Part shown: positions 37,909 through 50,019 of the stretch, piece after piece
Position numbering within the stretch: the stretch's first letter is position 1
How the letters are laid out: every line of letters starts with the position of its first letter
Assembly: GCA_009869945.1 (NCBI GenBank)
Contig: WIXG01000204.1
Coordinates: 1-64,000 of the forward strand
Direction: 5' to 3'
DNA: 64,000 nucleotides
DNA from: Mesaphorura yosii
Taxonomy: Eukaryota > Arthropoda > Collembola > Poduromorpha > Tullbergiidae
Position numbers and translations under genes: made by a program
The notes under the pieces: model-generated
Told to the model about the DNA's origin: nothing
The model's database searches: none
Seen by the model: only the letters and a program-made list of their open reading frames with translations

Positions 37909-39239
37909 AGTGCAATCTCGCCTTCTTCCATTCCGTCCGTGAGACCAAAATCATTAAGTAGTATTTCTTAATCTCATCACATGTCTGAAAAAAGCCAAAA
38001 GCCTCATGTTCGTATATTTGAAGTTTGTACTCAAATAGTTGTATTTTGTATTTGCGATTTATTAAAACCAAAGCACCAAAGCTCGCTCTCTAAATCTACA
38101 ATGTAAATCCAGCTGCTGGTCATTCGCATAGAATTTTACTGGCAACATTGCGTTTGTGTTTGTGATTTCGAGTGATTGACCTGAATCGCATTGTGGATCG
38201 CGGTGGCAGAGAGCAAAGGCAGGCGTGGAGAAAATATTCCTCAGTTCCTACGTTGAAAACTGAGGATGACGAGTCTGTAAAGTGTAAAAAAGTAGGACAG
38301 ATGGGCTCGAGTCAGTCAGTCAGTCAACAGCAGAATCGCACATGTGAGCAGAAACTAGTTTTATGACGTCCAAATACAAAAGTCGTAGCTCGTAACTCGT
38401 AAAGTTGTAAACCACCCAAAGGACAAATACAAAGCGCAGCGTAGTTGATGTTGATGTTTGTTATGTAACGCAACGTCGTGCTTCTGTATTCTGGAGTCCA
38501 ATGTGCCTATTAATAACTAAGACGAGTTGCCGTGCCCAGTCGGCGGATTAACAGCGCAGCGCAAAAGTGTCCTGACCAGTCTTCACAGGAGTCCGGTGTT
38601 GCGTCGTAGTCGTCGTCGTCGTTTCTAGTGCCCATGCTCGTACTGCTGCGTAGTGCGTAATCGGTAATCCGGCGGATTTCTGGACTCAGTTTACCCTGGA
38701 GCTTTGATTTAATATCGCGTCACACCGATTTTGGCAGACGTATCGCTGGAACGAAGTTGCTGCTACTGCTACTGCTGTTGCTGGTAAGTCCACGGGAGCC
38801 TTCGTGAAGCCACCGTTATCGTTAGCGTTTTAGCGAAGAATCATTCTGACCTTGGCCCAATCGTAGCATAGCATTGACAGCATGCACAGCCCGCACAGAA
38901 TCACGTAAAGTGTACCATGTGAGACTCACGGACCACGTTCGGAGCATGAATACAATTCACAAAGGCGAGCACTGATCACTGCTCGTGAGCCGTGTTTCTT
39001 GAGTTTCTTCAGTCGGTTGGCCTTGTCCTATATACAGCATAGCAGTGCAGAGGAACGTGCAGTGTATTGTGATTGTGATTGTGGGCGAGCACATGATTTG
39101 AAAGCAGTCTCGGTCGGTCGGAGTGCGGTGACTCGATCGGAGCATCGACAAAGAGTGGACGTGAACTTAAATTAATTGGTGCTGGGCTGTTTCGTTTACA
39201 GGTGACACTGCAGTTGTATAGAACGGAGTCGGATCGATC
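37909..39239. other. fuzzy 3' UTR and glycogen synthase upstream region
   Basis: The fuzzy poly(A) signal is at about 38061. The remainder carries no coding exon. It holds a TCAG tetranucleotide run near 38310-38330 and a GTC run near 38605-38625. A TTTACAG acceptor at 39195-39201 suggests that the glycogen synthase leader is spliced just before the start codon. Confidence 0.5.
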
Positions 39240-41662
39240 ATGTCGCTGTCTTCGCGCGTGTCTCGTCGCTTCTACCGCGTCGACAGTCAGTATGATCTGG
39301 CCTACCTGGACCGGGGCGAGAGTGCATCGGCGGAGAATAGATGGACACTTGAAATTGCCTGGGAGGTCTGCAACAAAGGTATGTATTGGTTTGCTGGAAA
39401 CATTTTGGAGGCTTGGCTAGGTTGAGTTGTCGTGCAGGGAATTCCATGTCGATAATGCCGAATGATTCTTTGCTTCCACAGTTGGAGGCATTTACACTGT
39501 AATCCGGTCCAAGACTTTCGTGTCCATGGAGGAAATGGGAGATCAGGTATTCACGCTGAAACTTGAATGTCCTTTTTATCTCGACAGATTGCTGACTATA
39601 TTATTGCCTGTTTTCAGTACTTCCTGCTAGGTCCGTACAAGGAGCAATTTGCCCGTCAGGAGGTTGAATTAGGCGACTTTTCACCCAACAACCCCATTCA
39701 AATCGCGGTGAACAAGTTAAGAGAGCGTGGACTGGGTGTCAAAGTGGGTCGTTGGCTTGTGGATGGCAACCCGCAGGTCGTGCTCTTTGACTTGGGTCAG
39801 TGCTCCTGGAAACTCAACGAATGGAAGCAGGAGCTGTGGGACAAGACAGGGATCGGTATTCCACACCCCGACATCGAGTGCAATGATTCAGTTCTGTTTG
39901 GCCACGCCACAGCTCAATTCATTGCCGAGTTCCGTCACGCGGCTGAACAGTACAGTGACACCACGCCACACATCGTGGCCCACTTCCACGAGTGGCTGGC
40001 TGGTGTGGGACTGATTATGCTCCGACTCTGGGGCGTGGACGTGGCCACCGTCTTCACAACTCATGCAACCCTGCTCGGCCGCTTTCTCTGTGCTGGAGCG
40101 ACTGACTTCTACAACAACCTGGCCAAGGTGCGTTGTTTGAGCAAATCAAATTAGCCATTCACACATGTTTGTTTCCTTGTTAATTTCCAGTTCATTTATT
40201 ACAGTTCAACATTGACGAGGAGGCCGGCAAACGTCAGATCTACCATAAGTACTGTATGGAGCGTGCAGCCTGCCAAATGGCGCACGTCTTCACAACTGTT
40301 TCGGAGATTACAGGCCTCGAGGCCGAGCATTTGCTCAAGCGAAAACCCGACCTCATCACTCCAAACGGGCTGAACGTCAAGAAGTTCTCGGCGCTGCACG
40401 AGTTTCAGAACCTGCATGCAATCTCCAAAGAAAAAATCAACGAGTTTGTTCGAGGTCACTTTTACGGCCACTTTGACTTTGATCTAGACAAGACGATTTA
40501 CTTCTTCATTGCGGGTCGTTACGAGTTTGGGAACAAGGGTGCCGACATCTTCATCGAAGCCATTGCGCGTCTGAACCACCTTCTGAAGGAGGCCAGGTCG
40601 CAGACGACGGTAGTTGCGTTTATGATATTCCCCACAAAGACTAACAACTTCAACGTGGAGAGTCTGCGGGGACAGGCGCTGACGAAGAGTCTCCGCGACA
40701 CCATTCACGGCATTCAGCAGACGGTGGGCAAGAGAATGTACGACATTTGCCTGAGCGGGCGACTCCCGACGTCGGAGGAGCTGCTGCAGAAAGATGACAT
40801 GGTCAAAGTGAAGCGCTGCCTGTTCTCGCTGCAGCGCTCGACGCTGCCGCCAATCACGACCCACAACGTGGTGGACGACTTCAAGGACCCCGTACTGAGC
40901 GGACTTCGCAGGTGCAACCTCTTCAACTCGGTGCATGACCGAGTCAAGGTGATTTTCCACCCCGAGTTCCTGGCCTCCACGAACCCGCTCTTTGGGCTGG
41001 ACTACGAGGAGTTTGTGCGCGGGTGTCACCTGGGCGTCTTTCCCTCGTACTACGAGCCGTGGGGCTACACGCCAGCCGAGTGTACGGTCATGGGCATTCC
41101 ATCAATCACCTCGAACCTCTCTGGTTTTGGCTGCTTTATGCAGGAACAGATTGCTGACCCGCAGTCGTACGGAATCTACATCGTCGACCGGCGCTACATC
41201 GGGCTGGAAGACTCTGTGCGACAGTTGGCCTCCTTCATGTTTGATTTTTGTCGTCTCAACCGCCGCCAGCGTATCATACAGCGGAATCGTACCGAGCGGC
41301 TCTCGGACCTGCTCGACTGGAGAAGCTTGGGCGTGTACTACCGCCAGGCCCGGATGAAGGCGCTCAAGATTGTCTTCCCCGAGCTGGAGGACTTGGAGGA
41401 CCAGATGGTGGCTGCCAAAAAGATGAACTACCCACGACCCATTTCGGAGCCGCCGTCGCCGAGCTCATCTCGAGCCACGTCGCTACATGGGTCGGATGAT
41501 GAGGGCTCCGTGGACTCGGAGGCAGAGGTGAGTTTCTAATCCCGGTCGCAGCCACAACCATTCAGAAGAAGGCAAACTGTTAATCATACCGCACTTTTGT
41601 ACCTTTTTCAGCTGGACGAGCTGCAGGGTCGAGTGAATGGTCTACAAATGACTGCCCGATAA
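39240..41662 (+). CDS. GlyS: Glycogen synthase (GT3 family)
   Basis: Five exons (39240-39378, 39482-39546, 39618-40127, 40205-41527, 41612-41662) join in frame to 695 residues. The UDP-glucose-binding loop [13 protein letters not shown] is at about 45-57 and is built across the first intron. The GT-B core follows, with [15 protein letters not shown] and [15 protein letters not shown]. The catalytic E-x7-E is in [20 protein letters not shown]. The glucose-6-phosphate-sensing Arg cluster is [20 protein letters not shown]. The C-terminal tail [20 protein letters not shown] matches the phosphorylation-regulated region (GSK3/CK2-type serines), and SSRVSRR at the N-terminus resembles site 2. It adds glucose from UDP-glucose to glycogen in the cytosol; phosphorylation inhibits it and glucose-6-phosphate activates it. 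Two closely spaced acceptors precede exon 4; only the second (40204) keeps the frame. AATAAA is at 42001. Confidence 0.97.
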
Positions 41663-42513
41663 ACTTACTGCCCGGTACACTTCAGACGTCGACGTGGACA
41701 ATCACAACAGTCACATCACACAAGTGCCATAGCAAAAATTCTCATCAGATGGGAAGTGCAGCTGCTGATACAGGAATCGAAACTTGGGTTGTGCCAATGC
41801 CAATCAGGATAAATACAGAATCGTGATTATTAGGAACTGAATATGTTATAGCCATAGCCATAGCGGTACAAACATGAAAATGAAAATTGCGATTACTATA
41901 TTTTTAGCTGAAGCCTGAATAGTACGTATAGAATCAACATGGAAATTGAACTGATCATGATAGGAAATAAGAATACGTATCTTTACTGAGATTAAAGTGC
42001 AATAAATAAATATCGATATCATATCAGATGTCATTTATTATTATTGCTACCGATTACATAGAGAGTGTGAAGCTAATTAGTGTAAGGAAGTAGTTGTACA
42101 ATAGTACAGTTAATTACCCGCAAGAGAAGAACCTGACCACCTGCTGGGTCTCAGCCTAGCTCAGCTGCATGCATGGCTGACTGACTACAAGTAGAAAAGC
42201 CGCCGCCGAAATACGGCGAATGCGAATCTCGCGGAGGAGTACTAGCGTTAATTTCAGTGTTGAGACTCGAGAGTTGAAGAGCTGCTGAAGAGGTAAGCCA
42301 GGAGGCTTGGGTTGGCGTTGGCACAGCAAAGTAAAGTTCTTGGGTCAGACTACGTGTTCTGGACGAGGAGGTTAGCGCCGAGAAGAGAGGTACGCAATCA
42401 GCATCAATTGTAACAAAGCGCAGCGGTCAGCGGTCTAGCATTCAGTAACACCGAGAACCGAGCCATTTTAAGGGCGAAGGAGGTTTGACTTTTCACGTTG
42501 AGCTTCGTCGTCT
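41663..42513. other. Convergent 3' UTRs
   Basis: This 850 bp lies between two converging genes. A plus-strand AATAAATAAA at 42001-42010 serves glycogen synthase, and a minus-strand AATAAA at about 42034-42039 serves the Ser-rich gene, so the two messages probably end within tens of bases of each other or overlap slightly. No other gene is visible. Confidence 0.55.
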
Positions 42514-43867
42514 CTACGAGAAGAAGGACTCCCGAACTTGAACGACGGGCAGGTACGGCGGACTCGGTGGTGGCGACGGAGGGCGCCCACCGCGGTCCTC
42601 GAACGAGGCGCAGGCCGTCGCTGGCGATGCGATGATCGCCCGAGCAGCGACGAGTCGACTTTTCTCGGCGACTTGCCGCGCCAGACTCTGTTGGAGCCGG
42701 AGAAGGTGCTCGCGCTCTGCCTTAGGGTCAGAGTGACCCGCCAGACTGAGGCTCGAGTTCCATGGCGGCTTGTGGTTTGTGCCGTCGTCGTCGTCCGAAT
42801 CGTCGTCGTCCTGGTAAAGATCACTGATTCGAGTGAGAGACGCAGATTGTCTGCTCCGAACAATGCTTGGTGTGACCTTCGGTGGGTTGGAGGTAACACT
42901 CGCTCGTATGGACGCCGACCTACGCACAGGAGACGAGTTGGCTGATGATGGAGACCTGTAAAGAACGGGAGAAATAGTTTAAATGTGTCAATCTCAAGTC
43001 TGGGTCAAGTCATGAAGCATAAAGCCATGAAACGTACACAGTGACTCCAGCCAGCGACCAATCACAGCGTGACGCAGGGACCGGCCTTTGTCGGTCCGCC
43101 TGCTGTTGCACGGTCCGACGAACTGCGGGAAGCACGCCTCCTTTCGTTTGTTGGTGCTGAGGGCTGCCTGCAGCCGAGCTGCCGCTTCCGCCCGTGCAGT
43201 ATCCACTTGTGCTCTTGGAGTTTCCTGCGGCGGCGGACACCTGAGTCTGGTATTCTCTCGGGATCAAAAACTCGCTGACCAGAGGCGTGTGGTAGTGCTC
43301 GTTTGAGGGAGCTGGTGGTGGAGGCGGACAGTGCGGGCCCGGGGGCGGGCAGTACGTGGACACAGACGACTTGCTCAGCAAGCGCGTGATGGACTCCGCC
43401 TTGATGGAGCGTTCCAGCTGCTGGAGAGGATCGATGAGAGTGTCTTTGTCGGGAATCGAGTGCGGAATCGGAATCTTCTCAGGTGTCTTTATGATGCGGT
43501 CAAAGAGGCTCACGTCGCAGTAGTCTTCGTCCTTCACCAGTCTCGTCGACGAGCACTTGACGACAGGTGGGAGGCGGTGACCTCCGCCAGAGCCGTAGAA
43601 GGAGTCGGGCGAAGGCGACGTCCTCGGCAGGTGAAGGGGCACTTCAGCACCGAATCCGTGCAGCCCGTGGAAATGGTTCAGCACGTACGAGTTGGGCGGC
43701 GGGAGACGCGGGCGCTGGCGGGGGCGTCGCGCGGCAGCAGCTCGGCCTGTCGCTGGCGAGGAGCTGGACGAATTTGAGAGCGAGCAATTGTTGAGTCTGT
43801 ACAAAAGGTTTGAGGAGCAGGAGAGCGAAGAGGAGGACGACGAAGTGGTTGACGACAGGGAATCCAT
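42514..43867 (-). CDS. Ser/Pro-rich protein of unknown function
   Basis: Two exons, 43867-43038 and 42955-42514, join at phase 2 (GTGTACGT donor region; CTTTACAG acceptor) to give about 423 residues. I do not recognise it. The N-terminus is a long Ser run (MDSLSSTTSSSSSS). The centre contains a better conserved-looking part (DEDYCDVSLFDRIIKTPEKI, then LQQLERSIKAESITRLLSK) and a proline stretch. After the splice come KVTPSIVRSRQSASLTRISD, an acidic Asp run, and a probable coiled coil (KAEREHLLRLQQSLARQVAE) before a Pro-rich end. There is no signal peptide or membrane helix. The style suggests a cytoskeletal or signalling adaptor; that is inference. The frame is open upstream to about 43957 without an ATG, so a further 5' exon is possible. 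Confidence 0.7.
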
Positions 43868-44647
43868 CGAGCCATCATCCGGAGTGCTGGCTGGCGAACG
43901 GAGATATTCGCGAACCGCGAGCAACGACGACGTACAAGACGAACACGAGTTGACACTTCAAACTGCACACTGGACGAAATTAATTTCAGTATTTGACCAG
44001 TACTTTTGCTCTCGCACTGACAGTCGGGCACTCGTTCGTGCTTTGAAACACATGCCACTTCCGTCCGCTGCTCATTCTCTCGTCCTCCCTCCGACCGACC
44101 GCGGGTTCGGAACGGAAAGTAAGATACACGGCAGGCACTCCGCTCACAGCAGTAGCACATGCATGCAATGGGGAAGTGAGTCGATGACTGCAGATGCAGA
44201 TGCAAGAGATGCCTTCCCTGCGTCTGAGGACCCCAAGCAGATGCGAAATTGAGTTGTGAGAAAGGGAAACATGCAAAAAATATGAAATGAGGAAATACAC
44301 CACAAAACAACACGAAACAAGAAGCACAACACGGTACGGGCGTACTGTCATTGCCGTTTATGGTGCGAACACGAATGCGACGAATACGAAATGAGACTTG
44401 ACTGTGCCTCACCTCGGGAGCTGTCTTGACACAAATATGAGAATGAATGAGAACGAACGCGAACAAGACTTTTGTGTCAATCGCACTCACGGCGGCTTGT
44501 CATGCAAAGTGCAGGAAGTCGGCTTTGACACTTGACACGGTTGGTCCCTGCTTTATTGAGGTTTATGAATTTCTGCCGACGTGCTCATGTATTCGCGTGC
44601 TCCGACTCGGAGGAGTCTGCTGGCTAAAGGCTGACTTTCGGCTTCTC
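43868..44647. other. Intergenic between two minus-strand genes
   Basis: No supported exon. It should hold the promoter or an upstream exon of the Ser-rich gene. A minus-strand AATAAA near 44550-44555 fits the 3' end of the epoxide-hydrolase-like gene. An open frame of 270 codons that overlaps the Ser-rich gene here is judged a shadow. Confidence 0.5.
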
Positions 44648-46039
44648 TCAGATGAATGACTCGATGATCCTGTTGACGTCGTCCGACTTTGACTCCGTCA
44701 CGAAGTGGGTGCCTCCAGGCACGTACTCAATAAGCACATTGTCCGCGTACTCCCGGCAAAGTTCCGGCGTGCGCTTGTCCAGGAAGGGCTCCGGCGTGCC
44801 CCAAATGACCAAGACGGGCATGCGAGCCTTGGGCAGGTCGTTATCCGGGTTGAAGGGTGGCTGCAGCCGTCGATGACTGATGAAACTCCGGTAGAAGTTG
44901 AGGGGAGATGTCCACAAACCCTTCTGTTTGTAGTGGCATTTGTAGGCCATCAGTCCTTCTTCGTCCAATGCACTGCAACGATTAAAACCATGCATAAAAT
45001 GAGGAGCGAGTAAAACGTGTTTGGGAAATGGAAAAGTGCGATTACTTACATGAAAAATGAGACACCCGGGACGCGGAACATGGCAGGAGTCACCAGGCGG
45101 ACTCCTAAGAACAGGGCAGCCTCGGAAAAGTACGGCACCAGGAAGGGCAAGACGTACCATGACTTGAGTAGCTCTCCTGGGGCAGAGAGGCGTTCGGTAC
45201 GCAGCCATGCGTTTGGGTGTGGTGCGTTCAGGATGATCAGCTTGGACACGAGTTCCGGGTAATTTGAAGCGACTCCCCACGCAACAATTCCACCCCAATC
45301 TGAAAGACCGATAAATAAATAATGCTCGAAAGTGAGAGGGAAAGACATACGTCTAACCATGAGCGACCAGAATGGTGGAGCTCCGCCTGAGCCCTCGTAC
45401 AAGCTCCACAACATCCTTCTGCAGAGTCTCATAGTGGTAATCGTCGACAAGAGGCGGTTTTTCGGAACCGCCGTAGCCTCGCAAGTCCGGTGCGACCACC
45501 CTGCGGCAAACAAAGTAAAACATGAATGCCAGTGCGTTTCTTTCTGTTTAATGACATATACCAAGATGGCCGATTGGCGAGATACTCACCAGTGAGTCTT
45601 CGCAAAATGCTTCAGTTGATGACGCCAGGTATGCCAAAACTCGGGAAATCCATGCAGGAAAACCATGAGAGGTTTTTCTCTGTCCCCATTCTCGACATAA
45701 TGAAGTCGGATGCCCTACGTGGAGTCAGAATGCGCCAATCAGTTAATAAGGCAGACATTGCAATCAGATATCAATGGAACTGCAATATCTTGCTTCGGAA
45801 TGACTTACGTTCACAGTAATATTAGCGTGGGTTCCGTAGGCTGGATCTGAGAACACTCTTGCACACTCGGCTTCCGATGGGCCACCTGCGACGACTGCTC
45901 CCGTGCGGAGTGGAACCGTCGCCAGGAGCAGGAAGACCATGGCAAAGCTCGATGTTGTCCAAGCCGCGGCCATCATGAATAGTCTGATGCTGGAGCTGGA
46001 ACTGGCACGATGAAGCTCGCATCTTGTGTGAAAGACCAT
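44648..46039 (-). CDS. Epoxide-hydrolase-like alpha/beta hydrolase
   Basis: Five exons (46039-45809, 45714-45590, 45500-45358, 45299-45050, 44972-44648) join in frame to 357 residues. An N-terminal hydrophobic segment (about 32-52, SFAMVFLLLATVPLRTGAVV) suggests a signal anchor or signal peptide; a start at the Met pair at 22-23 is also possible. The epoxide hydrolase pattern is clear: oxyanion motif HGFPEFW, the lid entry VVAPDLRGYGGSEKP, nucleophile D167 in HDWGG (its codon is split by an intron), a cap Tyr (277, FYRS), Glu 311 in WGTPEPFL where relatives usually have Asp, and His 339 in GGTHF. By family (EPHX3/EPHX4 or juvenile-hormone-type lineages) it would hydrolyse lipid epoxides in the ER membrane. 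The substrate is not readable from sequence, and Glu in place of Asp could alter activity. Confidence 0.88.
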
Positions 46040-47395
46040 AGATTATCCAATATATTGGATTGAACCTCGATAATTTGATAGGAGTTACAGTAATTCAACT
46101 GGCGCGAAGGAGGAGACACAATCGAGTCAGTGCATTGTAAGCCAGTTTACGTTTTTCCCCACTTCGACGCAAGTCCGTGAAGCTCGTCAAGGTCGTCAAG
46201 AAGTCGCTCGAATTGGGAAGGCCGCCCACTCTCAGGTTAACCGTAGTTTCGAAATCACACGCAGGAGAGTTGGCATTACAATTTTCCCACGGTAGGCGCC
46301 GTGATCCTGAGCAGCAGCATCCGATGAGTGCGATAATGGCAATTATTGACTGCAGCCAGTGTCACGAGAGGAAGTCTCTGGGACAAAGGTTTGTCCTCTT
46401 CAAGTTCCATGCATGCATGCACGAGAGACAAGATCTCATGGCCTCGTGTGAGGAAAGTGAGGATGCAGGATTCAAGACGCACACAGCTGACGTAATTTTA
46501 GCTAACAAAACTGGTGTTTTACTTTTATTCGCACAAGGACGAAAGTGCAATCGCAACTCGCAATTGAACTGTGGATTTGCTAATTTAACTCATGTAACGC
46601 AGGTGTGCAGTACATCGTAAAGTTTCATTCCCTTTCGTGCAGTTCGTACATCCAATAACTCCGAAGCCAATTGCCGATTAAGTTAAAACGCAATTTGCAA
46701 TCTGACTGCCAATTCACCATTCCAAATTGATTATAATTTTACGTTCGTTTTAATAATCCTCTGGCACGCATGTGAATTTAAATTACGAAACAATTTGCAA
46801 TCTAGCTGACTCCAGTGCCCAGTGAAGCGTCGTCCAGAACTGTTCTTCCCCACTACTGCTGGTGATCAACAACTCAATTGAGTAATTGGATAATTGGACT
46901 CTGGGATCCTCAGTTTTCTAACCAGATAAGGTAGACATTACTCTAATTGACGCCTTTATGGTGTAACTCTGTTCTCTTAATCATAATTATCATAAATTAG
47001 AGGTTTGGAAATTCCGTTCTTGTTACAAAGCAAGCACTGGAGCCATGATCCTGATTAAGCATTGATCGAACAGCTTTACCCGCCCCAGTAGCCATCTGCA
47101 ACTAAATAGGTAAGTAAGGCAAGTTGGATTCATGTTTTCATCCTGAATTGTGACCGTACTCTGACCCTGACTCATATCAGCAGAAGCTACAGGAAGAGAT
47201 GACTCATTTCTCGTCTTAATAATGACATCATCGATCAAGCACTCTCAGAGTCAACATCAACGCGAGTAACAAAGTAAGACCTTGAAGAAGTCTGTATACG
47301 CCTTCGACCTCGTGATCATTTGGGCTTCGACACTTCACTATTGCACGTCAGATTTAGACTAAACGCCTTGCTGGACAATACAGTTCGTGAAAACA
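46040..47395. other. Divergent intergenic region, 1.36 kb
   Basis: It separates the minus-strand hydrolase from the plus-strand CD36-family gene, so both promoters lie here. AT-rich, without a coding exon; no specific core promoter element stands out. Confidence 0.5.
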
Positions 47396-49175
47396 ATGGC
47401 CAGTAAACTAAATACGAAGCTCCTAGCCGTCACTGTCGTCGGTCTCGTCCTCGGTATTCTTGGATCAGTATTTATTGCGGTTTGGCCAAAAATATTCGAC
47501 AGTATTATGTTTAAGGTAAGGCCTACTTTTTATGTCGACATCAGCACCTGAATTAATTTTACTTTTTTCTTTAATCTTACAGCAACTCACCTTGACCAAT
47601 GACTCAATGAGTTTCCAGCTCTGGCGCGAGTTCCCGATTCCTATTTACCTAAGTTTCACCATGTTTAATTGGACCAACTTCGATCGCATGGGTGTTGAAA
47701 AGCCAAAACTAGTCGAAATGGGCCCTTACGTGTTTCGGGAGCACAGAATGAAAACTAACATGACCTGGAACAACAACAATCAGACCATTACGTACTTCCA
47801 GAACCGTACATGGATGTTTGAACCCGAAATGAGCAACGGGTCCTTAAGTGATATGGTTACCACCATCAACGTTCCTGCTGTTGTAAGTTTCCTCATGAAA
47901 GGGGAAATTCAAGTCACTTCGACTTAGCTTAAGTGAACTTATTGCAGGTTGCTGCCAACGCCCTCCGACATTCGTCTTTTCTCATTAAACTTGCCTTGGA
48001 CGAGCTGATGGCAGTCTTGAGAACAGAGTCACATGTTACCAAATCAGTTCGTGAGCTGATATTCGACGGATACGATGACCCTATCATAAAGTTTGCCGAA
48101 CACTTGCCTCCAGCTTGGCTCCCCGGCACTCTACCATTCGATAAATTCGGGTGGTTCTACACGAGGAACGGTTCCTACACGTACGACGGCATCTTCAACA
48201 TGCAGACAGGCGTCGAAGACATTTTCCAGCTAGGAATGTTGAGCCAATGGAACTACTCGTCGCGTACTTCCTTCTATAAAGACCATTGTGGAATGATAAA
48301 TGGTTCAGCGGGAGAAATATTTCCACCTCTGCGAGAAAGGACGGGTATCGATTTGTTCGTCACCGATATTTGCCGCACGCTTTCTCTCAAGTACAAGGAA
48401 GATTCGGTCTACGAAGGTATCAAGGGCTATCGGTACTTGGCTGACGACCAAATGTTTGCCAACACGAGCACAAATCCTGACAATTGGTGCTTCTGTGGTG
48501 ATACGTGCTACCCGAACGGAGTTCTCAATATCAGCACCTGCAAGTAAGCACCAACGGGACACTCCAAAAAGCTGAAAGACATGCAAAGTTAAAGTTACTA
48601 ATAACAAATTGTGTTGCTTTTGTCAGGTGGGGTGCTCCGGTGTTCATGTCTTTCCCACACTTTTATCACGCCGATCCGTGGTACCTTGCTGCTGTCGATG
48701 GAATGAATCCGGGCCCAGATCACGAAACCTTCATGGACCTCGAGCCGACCTCCGGACTGCCGATGCGTGTGTCCGCAGCTCTCCAGATTAACATTTTCGT
48801 GCCCCCGATGCATGAATACAGGTAAGGCTACGAACAAAACCAGCAAGCAAGTGCTATGAACTTGGAATCGACTCGACTCGCTTTAACAACTTAGTTTCTG
48901 CTTGTCTCAATTTCAGACCATTTAAGAATATGCCGTCATTATTTTTCCCTGCGTTCTGGTTCCGCCAGAGCGTGAATATCGACGCGAACATCACCGCACA
49001 GGTGAAGCAGTTCCTATTCTACTCGAGCACCGGTTCAATCGTCTCATTCCTGTTCCTTGGCATTGGGATAAGCACTCTGCTCGTGTCCCTCATCGTGTAC
49101 TGGACAAGATTTAGACGTGAGGACGACGCGTTGTACCTAGTCAGTGGGAGCTCACCAATTTCGTCAACAACCTGA
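47396..49175 (+). CDS. CD36-family scavenger receptor
   Basis: Five exons (47396-47515, 47583-47882, 47948-48543, 48627-48821, 48917-49175) join in frame to 489 residues. The layout is that of CD36/SCARB/LIMP-2: a short cytoplasmic start, a membrane helix at about 9-31 (LLAVTVVGLVLGILGSVFIA), a large extracellular or luminal domain, a second helix near residue 450-475 (IVSFLFLGIGISTLLVSLIV) and a short tail. Family marks are QLWREFPIPIYLSF, MGPYVFREH, WFYTRNGSYTYDGIFNMQTG, DICRTLSLKY and the Cys-rich WCFCGDTCYPNG before KWGAPVFMSFPHFYHADPWY. Many N-x-S/T sites fit a glycoprotein. Such receptors bind lipids, lipoproteins or carotenoids, or sit in lysosomes; which role applies here is not clear. 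The tail lacks an obvious di-leucine signal, which argues for the cell surface. AATAAA is near 49643. Confidence 0.94.
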
Positions 49176-49746
49176 GCGCCATGCCAGAACCATAGACCAT
49201 AATCGTCAAGGAATTTAGAAATTCGTCAAGTCAATGCAACCAAGCTATGAGACAGTTCTCATGGCATTCAGCTACTTAGTAATTTGTAAGATTTTAGCTT
49301 ATTTGAGTGCCAACGCAATTTTTTATTCGGAATTTTAGCTCTTAATTTTACATGTCCTTTTTTTAGCATTTAGACTCCGTGACGATTGTATCTTAATTTA
49401 TGATTTTTACTCTCTTCATTTGCTCACTCTTATCTTCCTTTTTCGCATCGCACTTCAATCCGATGATACAGCGTGACATTTGTACAATGCCAATTTATTC
49501 GATTTTGACTTAGCTGTGATAAACATGAGTTGTAAGCATAAAGATTACGTACGTGATGATTAAATACAATAAGAAATACTAGAATTCAATTAGCAATTGA
49601 ATACAATAATTAAAAAAATGGGAAAACATTTCAAGAACGGAAATAAAATATTTATGCCAAGGGCAATTTAAATCAATGCAAAAGCATACGAACGTTAAAA
49701 CTCGATTTGACTCATGCATACAACCTGGAAATGGTAGCAAAAAACT
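49176..49746. other. CD36-gene 3' UTR and spacer
   Basis: AT-rich DNA with a plausible poly(A) signal near 49643 and nothing else recognisable before the tRNA gene. Confidence 0.5.
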
Positions 49747-49818
49747 TTCCCATGCCGGGAATCGAACCCGGGCCTCCCGGGTGAGAGCCGGGTATCCTAA
49801 CCACTAGACAACATGGGA
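49747..49818 (-). tRNA. tRNA-Glu (CTC)
   Basis: On the minus strand this folds as a complete 72-nt tRNA. The acceptor stem TCCCATG pairs with CATGGGA, the D-arm carries the TAGTGGTTAGGAT A-box, the anticodon stem-loop contains CTC within CGGCTCTCACCCG, and the T-arm is GGTTCGATTCC (B-box). The body closely matches animal tRNA-Glu. It has no intron and no encoded CCA, as expected for a nuclear gene. Confidence 0.97.
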
Positions 49819-50019
49819 CTGGTGTGAGGAGAATGCGAGTATTTTCTCATTTCGAACCACTCGAGCAGCATAGCATTCATGTACCAACTCAACGTTGTTC
49901 ATGCTGTAGTCGTCTGCTTGCAGCGCAAGTCTTTGAATCCCATTGCAAGATCTATTTATTTGCGAAAAAATAAAGACCTTTTATAAATTTAGCTGATTTA
50001 GTAATTGCCAGCGGAGGCG

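Noticed and set aside
40190-40204. Earlier acceptor (TTTCCAG) for glycogen synthase exon 4
   Set aside because: Using it breaks the reading frame; the second acceptor, 14 bp on, preserves the conserved [17 protein letters not shown] segment.
40519-41029. Long minus-strand frames opposite the glycogen synthase exon
   Set aside because: They mirror the strongly coding plus strand and have no features of their own.
43678-44490. A 270-codon minus-strand frame overlapping the Ser-rich gene
   Set aside because: It lies in another frame of a GC-rich coding exon and continues into upstream DNA with no protein-like features; the assigned frame splices properly.
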